Part shown: piece by piece, positions 54,477 through 62,549 of the stretch
Layout of the letters: each line of letters opens with the position of its first letter
Numbering within the stretch: position 1 is the first letter of the stretch
Assembly (NCBI GenBank): GCA_017560125.1
Contig: JAFYOS010000027.1
Span: 1 to 64,000, forward strand
DNA: 64,000 nt
Direction: 5' to 3'
DNA from: Bacteroidaceae bacterium
Lineage (GTDB): Bacteria > Bacteroidota > Bacteroidia > Bacteroidales > Bacteroidaceae
Made by a program: the position numbers and the translations under genes
The notes under the pieces: generated by a model
The model's database searches: none
Told to the model about the DNA's origin: nothing
What the model saw: only the letters and a program-made list of their open reading frames with translations

Positions 54477-54487
54477 TGCCTGTACAA

Positions 54488-54519
54488 TTTGTGTATAATG
54501 CCGAAAATGACTATCTTCG
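54488..54519 (+). promoter_or_regulatory. Promoter of hflX
   Basis: TTTG (54488-54491), 20 bp, TATCTTCG (54512-54519), a full match to the TTCG-type promoter. Confidence 0.85.
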
Positions 54520-54542
54520 CAGACTGTAAAAGAGAATAGCCG

Positions 54543-55790
54543 ATGAAAGAATTTATTATATCAGAAACCAAGGTCGAAACCGCAATCCTTATTGGTCTTA
54601 TCACCCCGTATCAAGACGAGCGCAAGACAAACGAGTATCTCGATGAGCTCGATTTTCTTGCAAGCACAGCCGGTGCGGTAGTGGTTAAACGCTTCACACA
54701 GCGCATCGACCGTCCCCATCCCGTAACCTATGTCGGCAGCGGTAAGCTGGTCGAGATTGGCGCATACATAGAGGAGCGCAAGGATAGCGACGAAGAGATA
54801 GGTATGGTTATCTTCGACGACGAACTGTCGGCCAAGCAGTTGCGTAACATCGAGAAAGAACTGAAAGTGAAGATTCTTGACCGTACATCGCTCATTCTCG
54901 ATATCTTTGCCATGCGAGCACAGACAGCCCATGCCAAGGTGCAGGTCGAGCTTGCCCAGTACAAATATATGCTTCCCCGTCTGCAGCGTCTGTGGACCCA
55001 CCTTGAGCGCCAGGGTGGCGGCTCGGGTAGCGGCAAGGGCGGTAGCGTGGGACTCCGTGGTCCGGGTGAAACACAGCTCGAGATGGACCGCCGTATCATC
55101 CTCAACCGCATGTCGTTGCTTAAGGAGCAGTTGCAACAGATTGACCGCCAGAAGGCTACACAGCGCAAAAATCGCGGTCGCCTTATACGTGTGGCGCTTG
55201 TCGGTTACACCAACGTAGGCAAATCTACCCTCATGAACCTGTTGGCCAAGAGCGAGGTGTTCGCCGAGAACAAACTGTTTGCTACCCTCGACACCACTGT
55301 CCGTAAGGTGATAATAGAGAACCTTCCCTTCCTGCTCTCCGACACCGTAGGATTCATTCGCAAGCTGCCCACCGACCTTGTGGAGTCGTTCAAATCTACC
55401 CTTGACGAGGTGCGCGAGGCCGACCTGCTGTTACATGTGGTCGATATTTCGCACCCCGATTTCGAAGAGCAGATAGAGGTAGTAAACAAGACACTTGCCG
55501 ACCTCAACTGCGGCGACAAGCCCATGATGGTCATTTTCAACAAGGTCGATGCGTACAAAAATGTCCCCAAAGAAGAGGACGACCTCACTCCGCGAACCAA
55601 AGAGAATTTCACTCTCGACGAGCTTAAATCCACATGGATGGGCCGCCTCGCCGATAACTGCCTGTTTATTTCGGCACGCGAGCGCACCAATATCGACAAT
55701 CTGAAAGAGGTTATCTACAAGCGCGTGTGCGAATTGCATGTGCAGAAATACCCCTATAACGATTTCCTTTACCCCACATACGATGAGTAA
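54543..55790 (+). CDS. hflX: Ribosome-associated GTPase HflX
   Basis: HflX binds the 50S subunit and splits stalled ribosomes after stress. The 415-residue product has the N-terminal HflX domain (DELDFLASTAGAVV, HPVTYVGSGKLVEIG, FDDELSAKQLRNIE), the glycine-rich linker GGSGSGKGG before GPGETQLEMDRR, and a GTPase domain with G1 GYTNVGKST, G3 DTVGFIRKLP, G4 NKVD and G5 SARE. It is monocistronic. Confidence 0.96.
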   Translation: MKEFIISETKVETAILIGLITPYQDERKTNEYLDELDFLASTAGAVVVKRFTQRIDRPHPVTYVGSGKLVEIGAYIEERKDSDEEIGMVIFDDELSAKQLRNIEKELKVKILDRTSLILDIFAMRAQTAHAKVQVELAQYKYMLPRLQRLWTHLERQGGGSGSGKGGSVGLRGPGETQLEMDRRIILNRMSLLKEQLQQIDRQKATQRKNRGRLIRVALVGYTNVGKSTLMNLLAKSEVFAENKLFATLDTTVRKVIIENLPFLLSDTVGFIRKLPTDLVESFKSTLDEVREADLLLHVVDISHPDFEEQIEVVNKTLADLNCGDKPMMVIFNKVDAYKNVPKEEDDLTPRTKENFTLDELKSTWMGRLADNCLFISARERTNIDNLKEVIYKRVCELHVQKYPYNDFLYPTYDE

Positions 55791-55806
55791 ATCACACAAA
55801 ATAAAT

Positions 55807-55852
55807 GCAAGCGCCCTATTTGCTGTAAATGCAGAGAGGGTGCTTGTTTTTT
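55807..55852 (+). terminator. Terminator of hflX
   Basis: GCAAGCGCCCT (55807-55817) pairs with AGGGTGCTTG (55837-55846), one G-T pair, then six T. Confidence 0.82.
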
Positions 55853-55953
55853 CTCTATCTCGCTTCTTTTCAACGAGCCAACCACCGCAAAACATCGCCG
55901 GCAATCGAATAGCATCCGTTCTTCTGCGCCCAATGGCGCGTTGCACATAAAAA

Positions 55954-55990
55954 ATAGGGATTTCCCCCTAAATTATAGGGAATTTCCCCC
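55954..55990 (+). promoter_or_regulatory. Paired ATAGGG...TTTCCC element before the gene at 56044
   Basis: ATAGGGATTTCCCCC (55954-55968) and ATAGGGAATTTCCCCC (55975-55990) are direct repeats 21 bp apart; each is internally palindromic. No T run follows, so it is not a terminator. The second unit starts 38 bp before the -7 box. A closely matching element precedes the gene at 12747. Confidence 0.65.
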
Positions 55991-56012
55991 GATTTATAAT
56001 TTCTATAAATTT

Positions 56013-56020
56013 TATATTTG
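56013..56020 (+). promoter_or_regulatory. -7 box before the MG2-like gene
   Basis: TATATTTG; the position of the -33 box reads CCGAT, so no TTG is present. The paired element ends where the -33 box would be. Confidence 0.65.
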
Positions 56021-56043
56021 CAACAGACAATAAAAACAGCCCT

Positions 56044-59000
56044 ATGCTACGCAAAATACTATCTATCGCACTTCTGTTAATGGTCGCTCTTTTCGCTCAC
56101 GCCGACGAAAAGGATCTTGACACCCTTGTGCTGAAGAGCCTTACTGTCAGCAGCATGCTGCCGCAGGAGCGCGTATATTTGCACTTCGACAACAGCGGTT
56201 ACTATCTTGGCGAAACAATGTGGTTCAAGGCATACGTTACTGGTAGCTATGGCCCGGTCATTGCCGGCCCGCAAAGCCGCGTGCTCTATGTGGAGCTTTG
56301 CGCCCCCGAGGGCTACGTGGTGGAAACGAAAAAATACAAGCTCGACGACAAAGGATGCTGTCATGGCGAATTTGACCTTAAACCCTCGCTGCTCTCCGGC
56401 TACTACGAAGTGCGAGCCTATACACGCTATATGCTCAATTGGGGCGACGATGCAATCTTTAGTCGCGTGTTTCCTGTATATGACCAAGTGAACGGCGACA
56501 ACTACGACTTTATGAACATGCTCGACCGCAAGCGTGGAATCTACTATCGTGGCAAATGGGTCACGCAAGAGGGCAAGGACCCCACGCTTGCATTCTATCC
56601 CGAGGGCGGACATCTTGTCGCAGGCATTGAAACGAAAATCGCATTCGAGCTACGCGACAAGAGCGGAAAACCACTGAACGACACTATAGCCATTTTTGCC
56701 GATAAGGAACTGTTGACTACAACGGCTGCCACTCACGATGGCAGGGGTTTTTTTATGTTCACTCCACGGGCAGATATAAAATATCGCGCCGAGGTCAAGC
56801 ATGGCAAAAAGGAGTATAAATTTGAATTGCCGGCAATAGAGAACAATGGAGCAACCGTTGCCGTAAGACACGATGGCGACAGCGTGCGGTTCGCGGTAAC
56901 ATGCAACATGCCTGCCCAAGCAACATCTATTGTAATCCTCAACCGCAATCAGGCATATGTATATAAAAAGGATATAACAACCCTTGCCATGCACCGCGAC
57001 AAGCTGCGCGAGGGCGTGAATCGCTTTCTGCTGCTCACAGCCGACGGCGCCCCTCTGTGCGAGAGGATGTTCTTTGTAAAACACTCCTCACCGCAACAAG
57101 GCGACCTTGTTCCTGTTAGGCTGAAAGCGGAAATTAACGGACAAAATGCCGAGGAAAAAGTTTTTTTCGCTCCTTATAGCAGACTGACGGTAAAAATCAG
57201 CAGCGAGGATGGTTCGCCGCTTCCTTATCATGGCAGTTTTTCGGTGGCGGTAACAGACGAAGAGTACAGCGTAATAACAAGCTACTCGAACAATATCTAC
57301 ACAGATATGTTGCTCTCTTCCGAGCTCAAAGGATACATTCCTGCCGCATCGCAATACTTCGACGATGACAGCGAGAATACCCGCAACAACCTCGATCTGC
57401 TGATGCTCACCAACGGCTGGACATCGTACGATTGGAACATGCTTGCCAATATCGACAGCTGTTTCTCCATAAAGCATCCGATAGAATACGGCATACAGAT
57501 AAAGGGTTGCTTTATGAAAAAGATACCTGTAAAGAAACTCGGTAAGATGGGCACATTCAGGATAATACCTCTAAAAAACATAAAGGTGAACTTCGATTTT
57601 GCATATAATGGCAAAATGGTAAGTTGTTATGAGTTCAAGACAGAGGCAGGGGGAAAATTCCAGTTGGAACTGGATGACTTCTATGGTAAAAAGTACGCAG
57701 CACTCACTCCCGTGCTTACCGGAAATCAGATACAGGATACTATTTTCAAATTCTCTATAGACAAATACTTTTCGCCCAAATTCCGTCTGTACGACTATTG
57801 GCAATGGAATAGGGGCTACAGGCCGGGAAACAAAAAGGCAGGAAACGAGACAATTATAGATGTATTCGGAAGAAACAAGCTCGAAGAGGTGAATATAATA
57901 GCCAAGCCGCATACGGGCCGTGCAACCCGTCCTCCCAAGAGCGAAATTCGCCTCGATTTTATGGACGAGTGGGAGTATGCGCAGGATGTAAGCTATGTAT
58001 ATACACCTCACGATAACTGGATGATGAGCAAGGCCGGAGAAACAAACGACATCTTTGAGGATGTCAATCTTGCCGATGAAATAGAGAACAGGATATATGC
58101 CCAATACGATTATATATCAGAGAGCAACTATATTTCCGAAGAGTATAATCACATGGCGTTGACTACTTCGACAGATAACTGGCGCGTGTATGGCTGGGAA
58201 GGCCCTCGCCACCATGCTTACGAAAATGTACTTACAGCATACGAAGTGTTGCAGAGCGCCTTTTGGCGGCACAACTACAATTGGGCATATTGGGTGAAGA
58301 TGATAGTGCCGCAGGGGGAGTACAGCAGCGAAGAGATTCCGCTCGAGGACAAAGAGTACATAAAAGGTAAAACCCCCATAAAAATGATGGACTTTAAGGA
58401 GATAGTAATCCGCAGCGACGAGCCTACATTGAAGCAGTTCAGGAATGAACGATGGTACGGCCAAAGGAGCGCATTTCTCAATAAAGGGAAATTCCGTTCA
58501 TTCTACTTCGGCTTTCTGCTCCGCAGCTCCATCACCCCGCAGGACGACAAAGAGATAGACGGTTATCCCGGAAATACTGTGTTTCGCAACCAGATGGCAA
58601 GAGGGGGGTTAGTGAAGTTGAAAACGGGCTTGAGAGGCGCTGCCGGCTCTGATACCCAAAAACGCAAGAACGTTAATGGAGTTGATGTGATAGACATGGA
58701 AACTGGTGTAAAATCGTATAACACAGATTTGGTGTTCCAGCAAAAAATGTATCCCGAACATCCAAATTTTGTCGCTTGCTTCATCCCTAACAAAGGAAAA
58801 GAAAAATTACCGGGGGGACTAGTTCCCGAAATAGCCGTAAAGAGTGTACGCCGCTACACCTGCGTGATGGGATACAACAAAAGCAAAAAATTCTATTCGC
58901 CTAATTACTCAATAAAGAAGCCGGACGAAAAAACAAAGGATTACCGTCGTACGTTACAATGGATTCCCAATGCCGAAGTGGGTGACGATGGATGTATCAC

Positions 59001-59088
59001 ATTCAAATTGAACAACAATGGTAAGGAAAGTATCCTGTTGCTGAATGTTGCGGGAATGCATAAAGACAAATTTTATACCATTGAATAA
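56044..59088 (+). CDS. Large secreted MG2 (macroglobulin-like) domain protein
   Basis: The 1014-residue product has a signal peptide (MLRKILSIALLLMVALFAHA). The segment QERVYLHFDNSGYYLGETMW and what follows is the MG2-like opening common to a Bacteroidota family distantly related to alpha-2-macroglobulin. It continues with FYPEGGHLVAGIETKIAFELRDKSGKPL (a second Ig-like domain) and further beta domains. No thioester motif or TonB plug is seen. The C-terminal half, including DVFGRNKLEEVNIIAKPHTGRA, resembles linker regions between receptor plug-like pieces, but no barrel follows. Function unknown. Its promoter shares an element with the DUF4476 gene. Confidence 0.75.
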   Translation: MLRKILSIALLLMVALFAHADEKDLDTLVLKSLTVSSMLPQERVYLHFDNSGYYLGETMWFKAYVTGSYGPVIAGPQSRVLYVELCAPEGYVVETKKYKLDDKGCCHGEFDLKPSLLSGYYEVRAYTRYMLNWGDDAIFSRVFPVYDQVNGDNYDFMNMLDRKRGIYYRGKWVTQEGKDPTLAFYPEGGHLVAGIETKIAFELRDKSGKPLNDTIAIFADKELLTTTAATHDGRGFFMFTPRADIKYRAEVKHGKKEYKFELPAIENNGATVAVRHDGDSVRFAVTCNMPAQATSIVILNRNQAYVYKKDITTLAMHRDKLREGVNRFLLLTADGAPLCERMFFVKHSSPQQGDLVPVRLKAEINGQNAEEKVFFAPYSRLTVKISSEDGSPLPYHGSFSVAVTDEEYSVITSYSNNIYTDMLLSSELKGYIPAASQYFDDDSENTRNNLDLLMLTNGWTSYDWNMLANIDSCFSIKHPIEYGIQIKGCFMKKIPVKKLGKMGTFRIIPLKNIKVNFDFAYNGKMVSCYEFKTEAGGKFQLELDDFYGKKYAALTPVLTGNQIQDTIFKFSIDKYFSPKFRLYDYWQWNRGYRPGNKKAGNETIIDVFGRNKLEEVNIIAKPHTGRATRPPKSEIRLDFMDEWEYAQDVSYVYTPHDNWMMSKAGETNDIFEDVNLADEIENRIYAQYDYISESNYISEEYNHMALTTSTDNWRVYGWEGPRHHAYENVLTAYEVLQSAFWRHNYNWAYWVKMIVPQGEYSSEEIPLEDKEYIKGKTPIKMMDFKEIVIRSDEPTLKQFRNERWYGQRSAFLNKGKFRSFYFGFLLRSSITPQDDKEIDGYPGNTVFRNQMARGGLVKLKTGLRGAAGSDTQKRKNVNGVDVIDMETGVKSYNTDLVFQQKMYPEHPNFVACFIPNKGKEKLPGGLVPEIAVKSVRRYTCVMGYNKSKKFYSPNYSIKKPDEKTKDYRRTLQWIPNAEVGDDGCITFKLNNNGKESILLLNVAGMHKDKFYTIE

Positions 59089-59147
59089 ACTAAGCATGTA
59101 TTTGAAGTTTAACTAATTACATAAGGGAGGCCCTGGGCAAATAACAC

Positions 59148-59437
59148 GTGTTGCGCAAATCGTTACAAATATTAGCCTTGCTGTTCGTCTGCATGTTCGT
59201 CCACGGTCAAACGCCGTTGGATACCCTTGCTATGCGCGCTGTCATGGTCAACCAACTATTCCCGCAGGAGAGGGCGTATCTCCATTTCGATAACACCGCC
59301 TACTACCTGGGTGAAACCATGTGGTTCAAGGCATACACCACCAGCTACCTTACAGACGAAGATAAGCCGCTGAGCAGGGTCGCGAACTGGGCAAGGTGAA
59401 GGCTATAGAATACGAGCTGTTCAATTTTTATAAGTAG
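59148..59437 (+). pseudogene. Remnant of a second MG2-like gene
   Basis: About 76 residues from 59148 align with the start of the gene at 56044 (same signal-peptide layout, LDTLAMRAV..., PQERAYLHFDNTAYYLGETM). Similarity stops at DKPLSR. After one frame change a C-terminal-looking tail (RELGKVKAIEYELFNFYK) runs to TAG at 59437. So the start and the end of a gene have been joined out of frame, probably by an internal deletion. The original ATG now reads GTG. It lies 59 bases after its paralogue. Confidence 0.75.
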
Positions 59438-59528
59438 GGCCGGCTTGCACATCGTGACGGGCGTGTGTGCGCTCAAAAGCATGTAATATTTGCGAGCAAT
59501 GCCAAATATTTGCAAAAATATTTTTTGT

Positions 59529-59548
59529 TTTCGCAAATGTTTGCGAAA
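59529..59548 (+). promoter_or_regulatory. Perfect inverted repeat before korAB
   Basis: TTTCGCAAA and TTTGCGAAA with TG between form a 9-bp perfect palindrome, 61 bases before the korA ATG. It could be an operator. No canonical promoter is clear in this 150-base stretch, which also holds several ATATTTGC-like repeats. Confidence 0.5.
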
Positions 59549-59608
59549 TTTGGGGGCATATACCGTCAGGTATGAAATGAATTATCAAACAAATTGACCA
59601 TCATAATC

Positions 59609-61462
59609 ATGGCAGAACAGACAAAAATTAAAGAACTCGACCAGGTTATCGTGCGCTTTTCGGGTGACTCGGGCGACGGTATGCAGTTGGCGGGTAACAT
59701 TTTTTCCACAATATCGGCAACGGTAGGAAACGACATCTGTACATTCCCCGATTATCCCGCAGATATTCGCGCCCCGCAGGGTGTGCTCACCGGTGTATCG
59801 GGTTTCCAGGTGCACATTGGCGCCGATAAAGTATTGACACCCGGTGACGCGTGTGACGTGCTCGTGGCTATGAACCCCGCAGCGTTGAAGACACAGTGTA
59901 AGTATTGCAAGCCTACAGGTGCTATCATCATCGACTCCGATTCGTTCACAGCGAAAGACCTCGAGAAGGCTGAATTCAAAACCGACGATCCAATTGCGGA
60001 ATTGGGCATTAAGAACGACATTATCAGTTGCCCCATATCATCGATGTGTGTAGAGAGCCTCAAGGATAGCGGCCTCGACAACAAGAGCATGCTTCGTTGC
60101 AAGAATATGCTTGCACTGGGTATCGTGTGCTGGATATTCGACCGCGATTTGAAGCTCGCCGAGGGTATGATCAGAGCGAAATTTGCCAAGAAGCCCGAGA
60201 TAGCCGAGGCTAACATCAAGGTGCTGAACGACGGATATAATTTCGGTCACAATACACACGCATCTATCTCGCACACATATCGCATAGAGAGCAAGGGCGA
60301 AAAGGCCAAGGGCCTCTATATGGATATTAACGGTAACAAGGCTACAGCCTATGGTCTTATGGCGGCTGCCGAGAAGGCAGGGCTCAAATTGTTCCTCGGC
60401 TCGTACCCCATTACCCCCGCGACAGATATTCTTCACGAGCTTGCAAAGCACAAATCGATGGGTGTAATCACCATGCAGGCCGAGGACGAAATTGCAGGTT
60501 GTGCATCGGCTGTGGGCGCTGCCTATGCAGGTGCTCTGGCATGTACATCTACTTCGGGCCCCGGTGTCTGCCTCAAGAGCGAGGCTATAAACCTTGCGGT
60601 AATCACGGAGCTTCCCTTGGTTATCATCAACGTGCAGCGTGGCGGCCCCTCTACCGGTCTTCCCACAAAATCGGAGCAGACCGACCTGTTGCAGGCACTC
60701 TTTGGCCGTAACGGCGAGAGCCCTCTGCCCGTAATCGCAGCCACATCGCCCACCGACTGTTTCGATGCAGCATACAACGCATGTAAAATAGCTGTTGAGC
60801 ACATGACCCCCATCGTGCTTCTCACCGACGCATTCATTGCCAATGGTTCGGCTGCTTGGAAGCTTCCCGACATCAACGAATATGCAGCTATCACTCCCAA
60901 TTTCGTGACACCCGCGATGGCCGAGGGATGGACGCCCTATATGCGTAATCCCGAATCGGGCGCTCGCTATTGGGCTGTTCCCGGTACTCCCGGATTCATG
61001 CACCGCATCGGTGGTCTCGAGAAGAGCAACGCCACCGGCGCCATCTCCACAGCTCCCGACAACCACGAACTTATGGTGAAACTGCGTGCCGAGAAGGTTG
61101 ACCGCATTGCCGACAGCATCCCTAACGTAGAGGTTTATGGTGCCGAGGATGCCGACCTGCTCATCGTAGGTTTCGGCGGCACATACGGCCACTTGCGCGA
61201 GGCTGCCGACGAGCTCATCAAGCAGGGCAAGAAGGTGGCACACGCCCACTTTACATACATCAATCCGTTGCCTCGCAACGCTGCCGAGGTGCTCACACGC
61301 TACAAGAAAGTAGTGGTAGCCGAGCAGAACCTTGGTCAGTTCGCAGCCTTCCTGCGCATGAAGATCGACGGATTCAATCCCTATCAGTATAACGAAGTAA
61401 AAGGACAGCCTTTCACCGTATCGAACTTGGTAGAGGCCTTTACTAAAATAATGGAGGAATAA
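59609..61462 (+). CDS. korA: 2-oxoacid (2-oxoglutarate) ferredoxin oxidoreductase, alpha-gamma fused subunit
   Basis: Together with the beta subunit it oxidatively decarboxylates a 2-oxoacid, or carboxylates succinyl-CoA in reverse, with ferredoxin. The 617-residue product is a gamma-alpha fusion: the N-terminal gamma domain (residues about 1-190, FSGDSGDGMQLAGNIFS) and the alpha domain (about 205-600, GSYPITPATDILHELA, QAEDEIAGCASAVGAAYAG, TSTSGPGVCLKSEAI). The start is ATG 59609; a TTG five codons upstream is less likely. The 2-oxoglutarate rather than pyruvate specificity is inferred from the two-gene architecture. korB follows three bases later. Confidence 0.9.
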   Translation: MAEQTKIKELDQVIVRFSGDSGDGMQLAGNIFSTISATVGNDICTFPDYPADIRAPQGVLTGVSGFQVHIGADKVLTPGDACDVLVAMNPAALKTQCKYCKPTGAIIIDSDSFTAKDLEKAEFKTDDPIAELGIKNDIISCPISSMCVESLKDSGLDNKSMLRCKNMLALGIVCWIFDRDLKLAEGMIRAKFAKKPEIAEANIKVLNDGYNFGHNTHASISHTYRIESKGEKAKGLYMDINGNKATAYGLMAAAEKAGLKLFLGSYPITPATDILHELAKHKSMGVITMQAEDEIAGCASAVGAAYAGALACTSTSGPGVCLKSEAINLAVITELPLVIINVQRGGPSTGLPTKSEQTDLLQALFGRNGESPLPVIAATSPTDCFDAAYNACKIAVEHMTPIVLLTDAFIANGSAAWKLPDINEYAAITPNFVTPAMAEGWTPYMRNPESGARYWAVPGTPGFMHRIGGLEKSNATGAISTAPDNHELMVKLRAEKVDRIADSIPNVEVYGAEDADLLIVGFGGTYGHLREAADELIKQGKKVAHAHFTYINPLPRNAAEVLTRYKKVVVAEQNLGQFAAFLRMKIDGFNPYQYNEVKGQPFTVSNLVEAFTKIMEE

Positions 61463-61465
61463 GCC

Positions 61466-62470
61466 ATGAGTGAATATACAGTACAAGATTTTAAATTCGG
61501 ACAGCCTCGTTGGTGTCCCGGATGTGGCGACCACTCGTTCCTGGGTGCGTTGCACAAGGCAATGAGCGAGCTCGGAGTTGCTCCTCATCAAACAGCCGTA
61601 ATCTCGGGTATCGGTTGCTCATCGCGCCTTCCCTATTATATGAATACATATGGTTTCCACACTATTCACGGTCGTGCGGCTGCCATTGCAACCGGCGTTA
61701 AGATAGCCAACCCCGAGCTGACCGTTTGGCAGGTATCGGGCGACGGCGACGGCCTTGCTATCGGCGGTAACCATTTCATTCACGCAGTGCGTCGTAATAT
61801 CGACCTCAACATGATTTTGTTGAACAACCGCATTTACGGTCTTACCAAAGGACAGTACTCGCCCACATCGGCACGTGGTTTTGTCAGCAAATCGTCGCCC
61901 TATGGCACCGTAGAGGATCCCTTCACTCCCGCAGAGCTCTGCTTCGGTGCGCGTGGACGCTTCTTCGCTCGTTGCGTGGCTACCGACATGCCTGTGGCTG
62001 TTGAGTGCCTCAAGGCGGCTGCACAGCACAAGGGTGCTGCGGTTACCGAGGTGTTGCAGAACTGTGTAATCTTCAATAACGGCACACACGACAGCGTTTA
62101 CAACAAAGAGGGCCGTGCCAAAAATTCAATCCACCTTGTTCATGGCAAGCCCATGATATTCGGCGAGAACAACGAGTATGGCCTCGTGCAGGAGGGCTTC
62201 GGGTTGAAGGTGGTGAAGATTGGCGAGAACGGAATCACCGAGAAGGATATTCTTGTTCACGATGCACACTGCGCCGACACCACATTGCACCTGAAACTGG
62301 CGTTGATGCAGGGTCCCGAATTCCCCATCGCGCTCGGTGTTATCCGCGATGTGGATGCTCCCACATACAACGATTCAATCTACGAGCAGATAGAGGAGGT
62401 TAAGCAGATGAAGAAATATCACAATTTCACCGAGCTGCTTGCAACCAACGAAACCTGGGAGATTAAGTAA
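61466..62470 (+). CDS. korB: 2-oxoacid (2-oxoglutarate) ferredoxin oxidoreductase, beta subunit
   Basis: The thiamine-diphosphate-binding subunit. The 334-residue product has PRWCPGCGDHSFLGAL at residues 13-28 and the TPP/Mg motif SGDGDGLAIGGNHFIHAVRRN (about 92-112) followed by NNRIYGLTKGQYSPTS. A [4Fe-4S] ligand set of the ferredoxin type is not present, as in other KorB proteins; electrons leave through separate ferredoxin. A GGAGG lies 11 bases before the ATG, within the end of korA. A hairpin follows. Confidence 0.93.
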   Translation: MSEYTVQDFKFGQPRWCPGCGDHSFLGALHKAMSELGVAPHQTAVISGIGCSSRLPYYMNTYGFHTIHGRAAAIATGVKIANPELTVWQVSGDGDGLAIGGNHFIHAVRRNIDLNMILLNNRIYGLTKGQYSPTSARGFVSKSSPYGTVEDPFTPAELCFGARGRFFARCVATDMPVAVECLKAAAQHKGAAVTEVLQNCVIFNNGTHDSVYNKEGRAKNSIHLVHGKPMIFGENNEYGLVQEGFGLKVVKIGENGITEKDILVHDAHCADTTLHLKLALMQGPEFPIALGVIRDVDAPTYNDSIYEQIEEVKQMKKYHNFTELLATNETWEIK

Positions 62471-62490
62471 CAGATAATTACAGATAGTAT

Positions 62491-62529
62491 AGAAGGTTGC
62501 TGTGCAGATTATTCTGCCGGTAACCTTCT
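62491..62529 (+). terminator. Terminator of korAB
   Basis: AGAAGGTT (62491-62498) pairs with AACCTTCT (62522-62529) with an inner GCAGA-TTAT-TCTGC hairpin; the T run after it is interrupted. Confidence 0.7.
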
Positions 62530-62549
62530 GTTGTTTACAGACAATGCCT

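Noticed and set aside
59088-59608. Insertion-sequence scar near the MG2-like remnant
   Set aside because: No terminal inverted repeats, target duplication or transposase fragment could be seen; an internal deletion explains the remnant.
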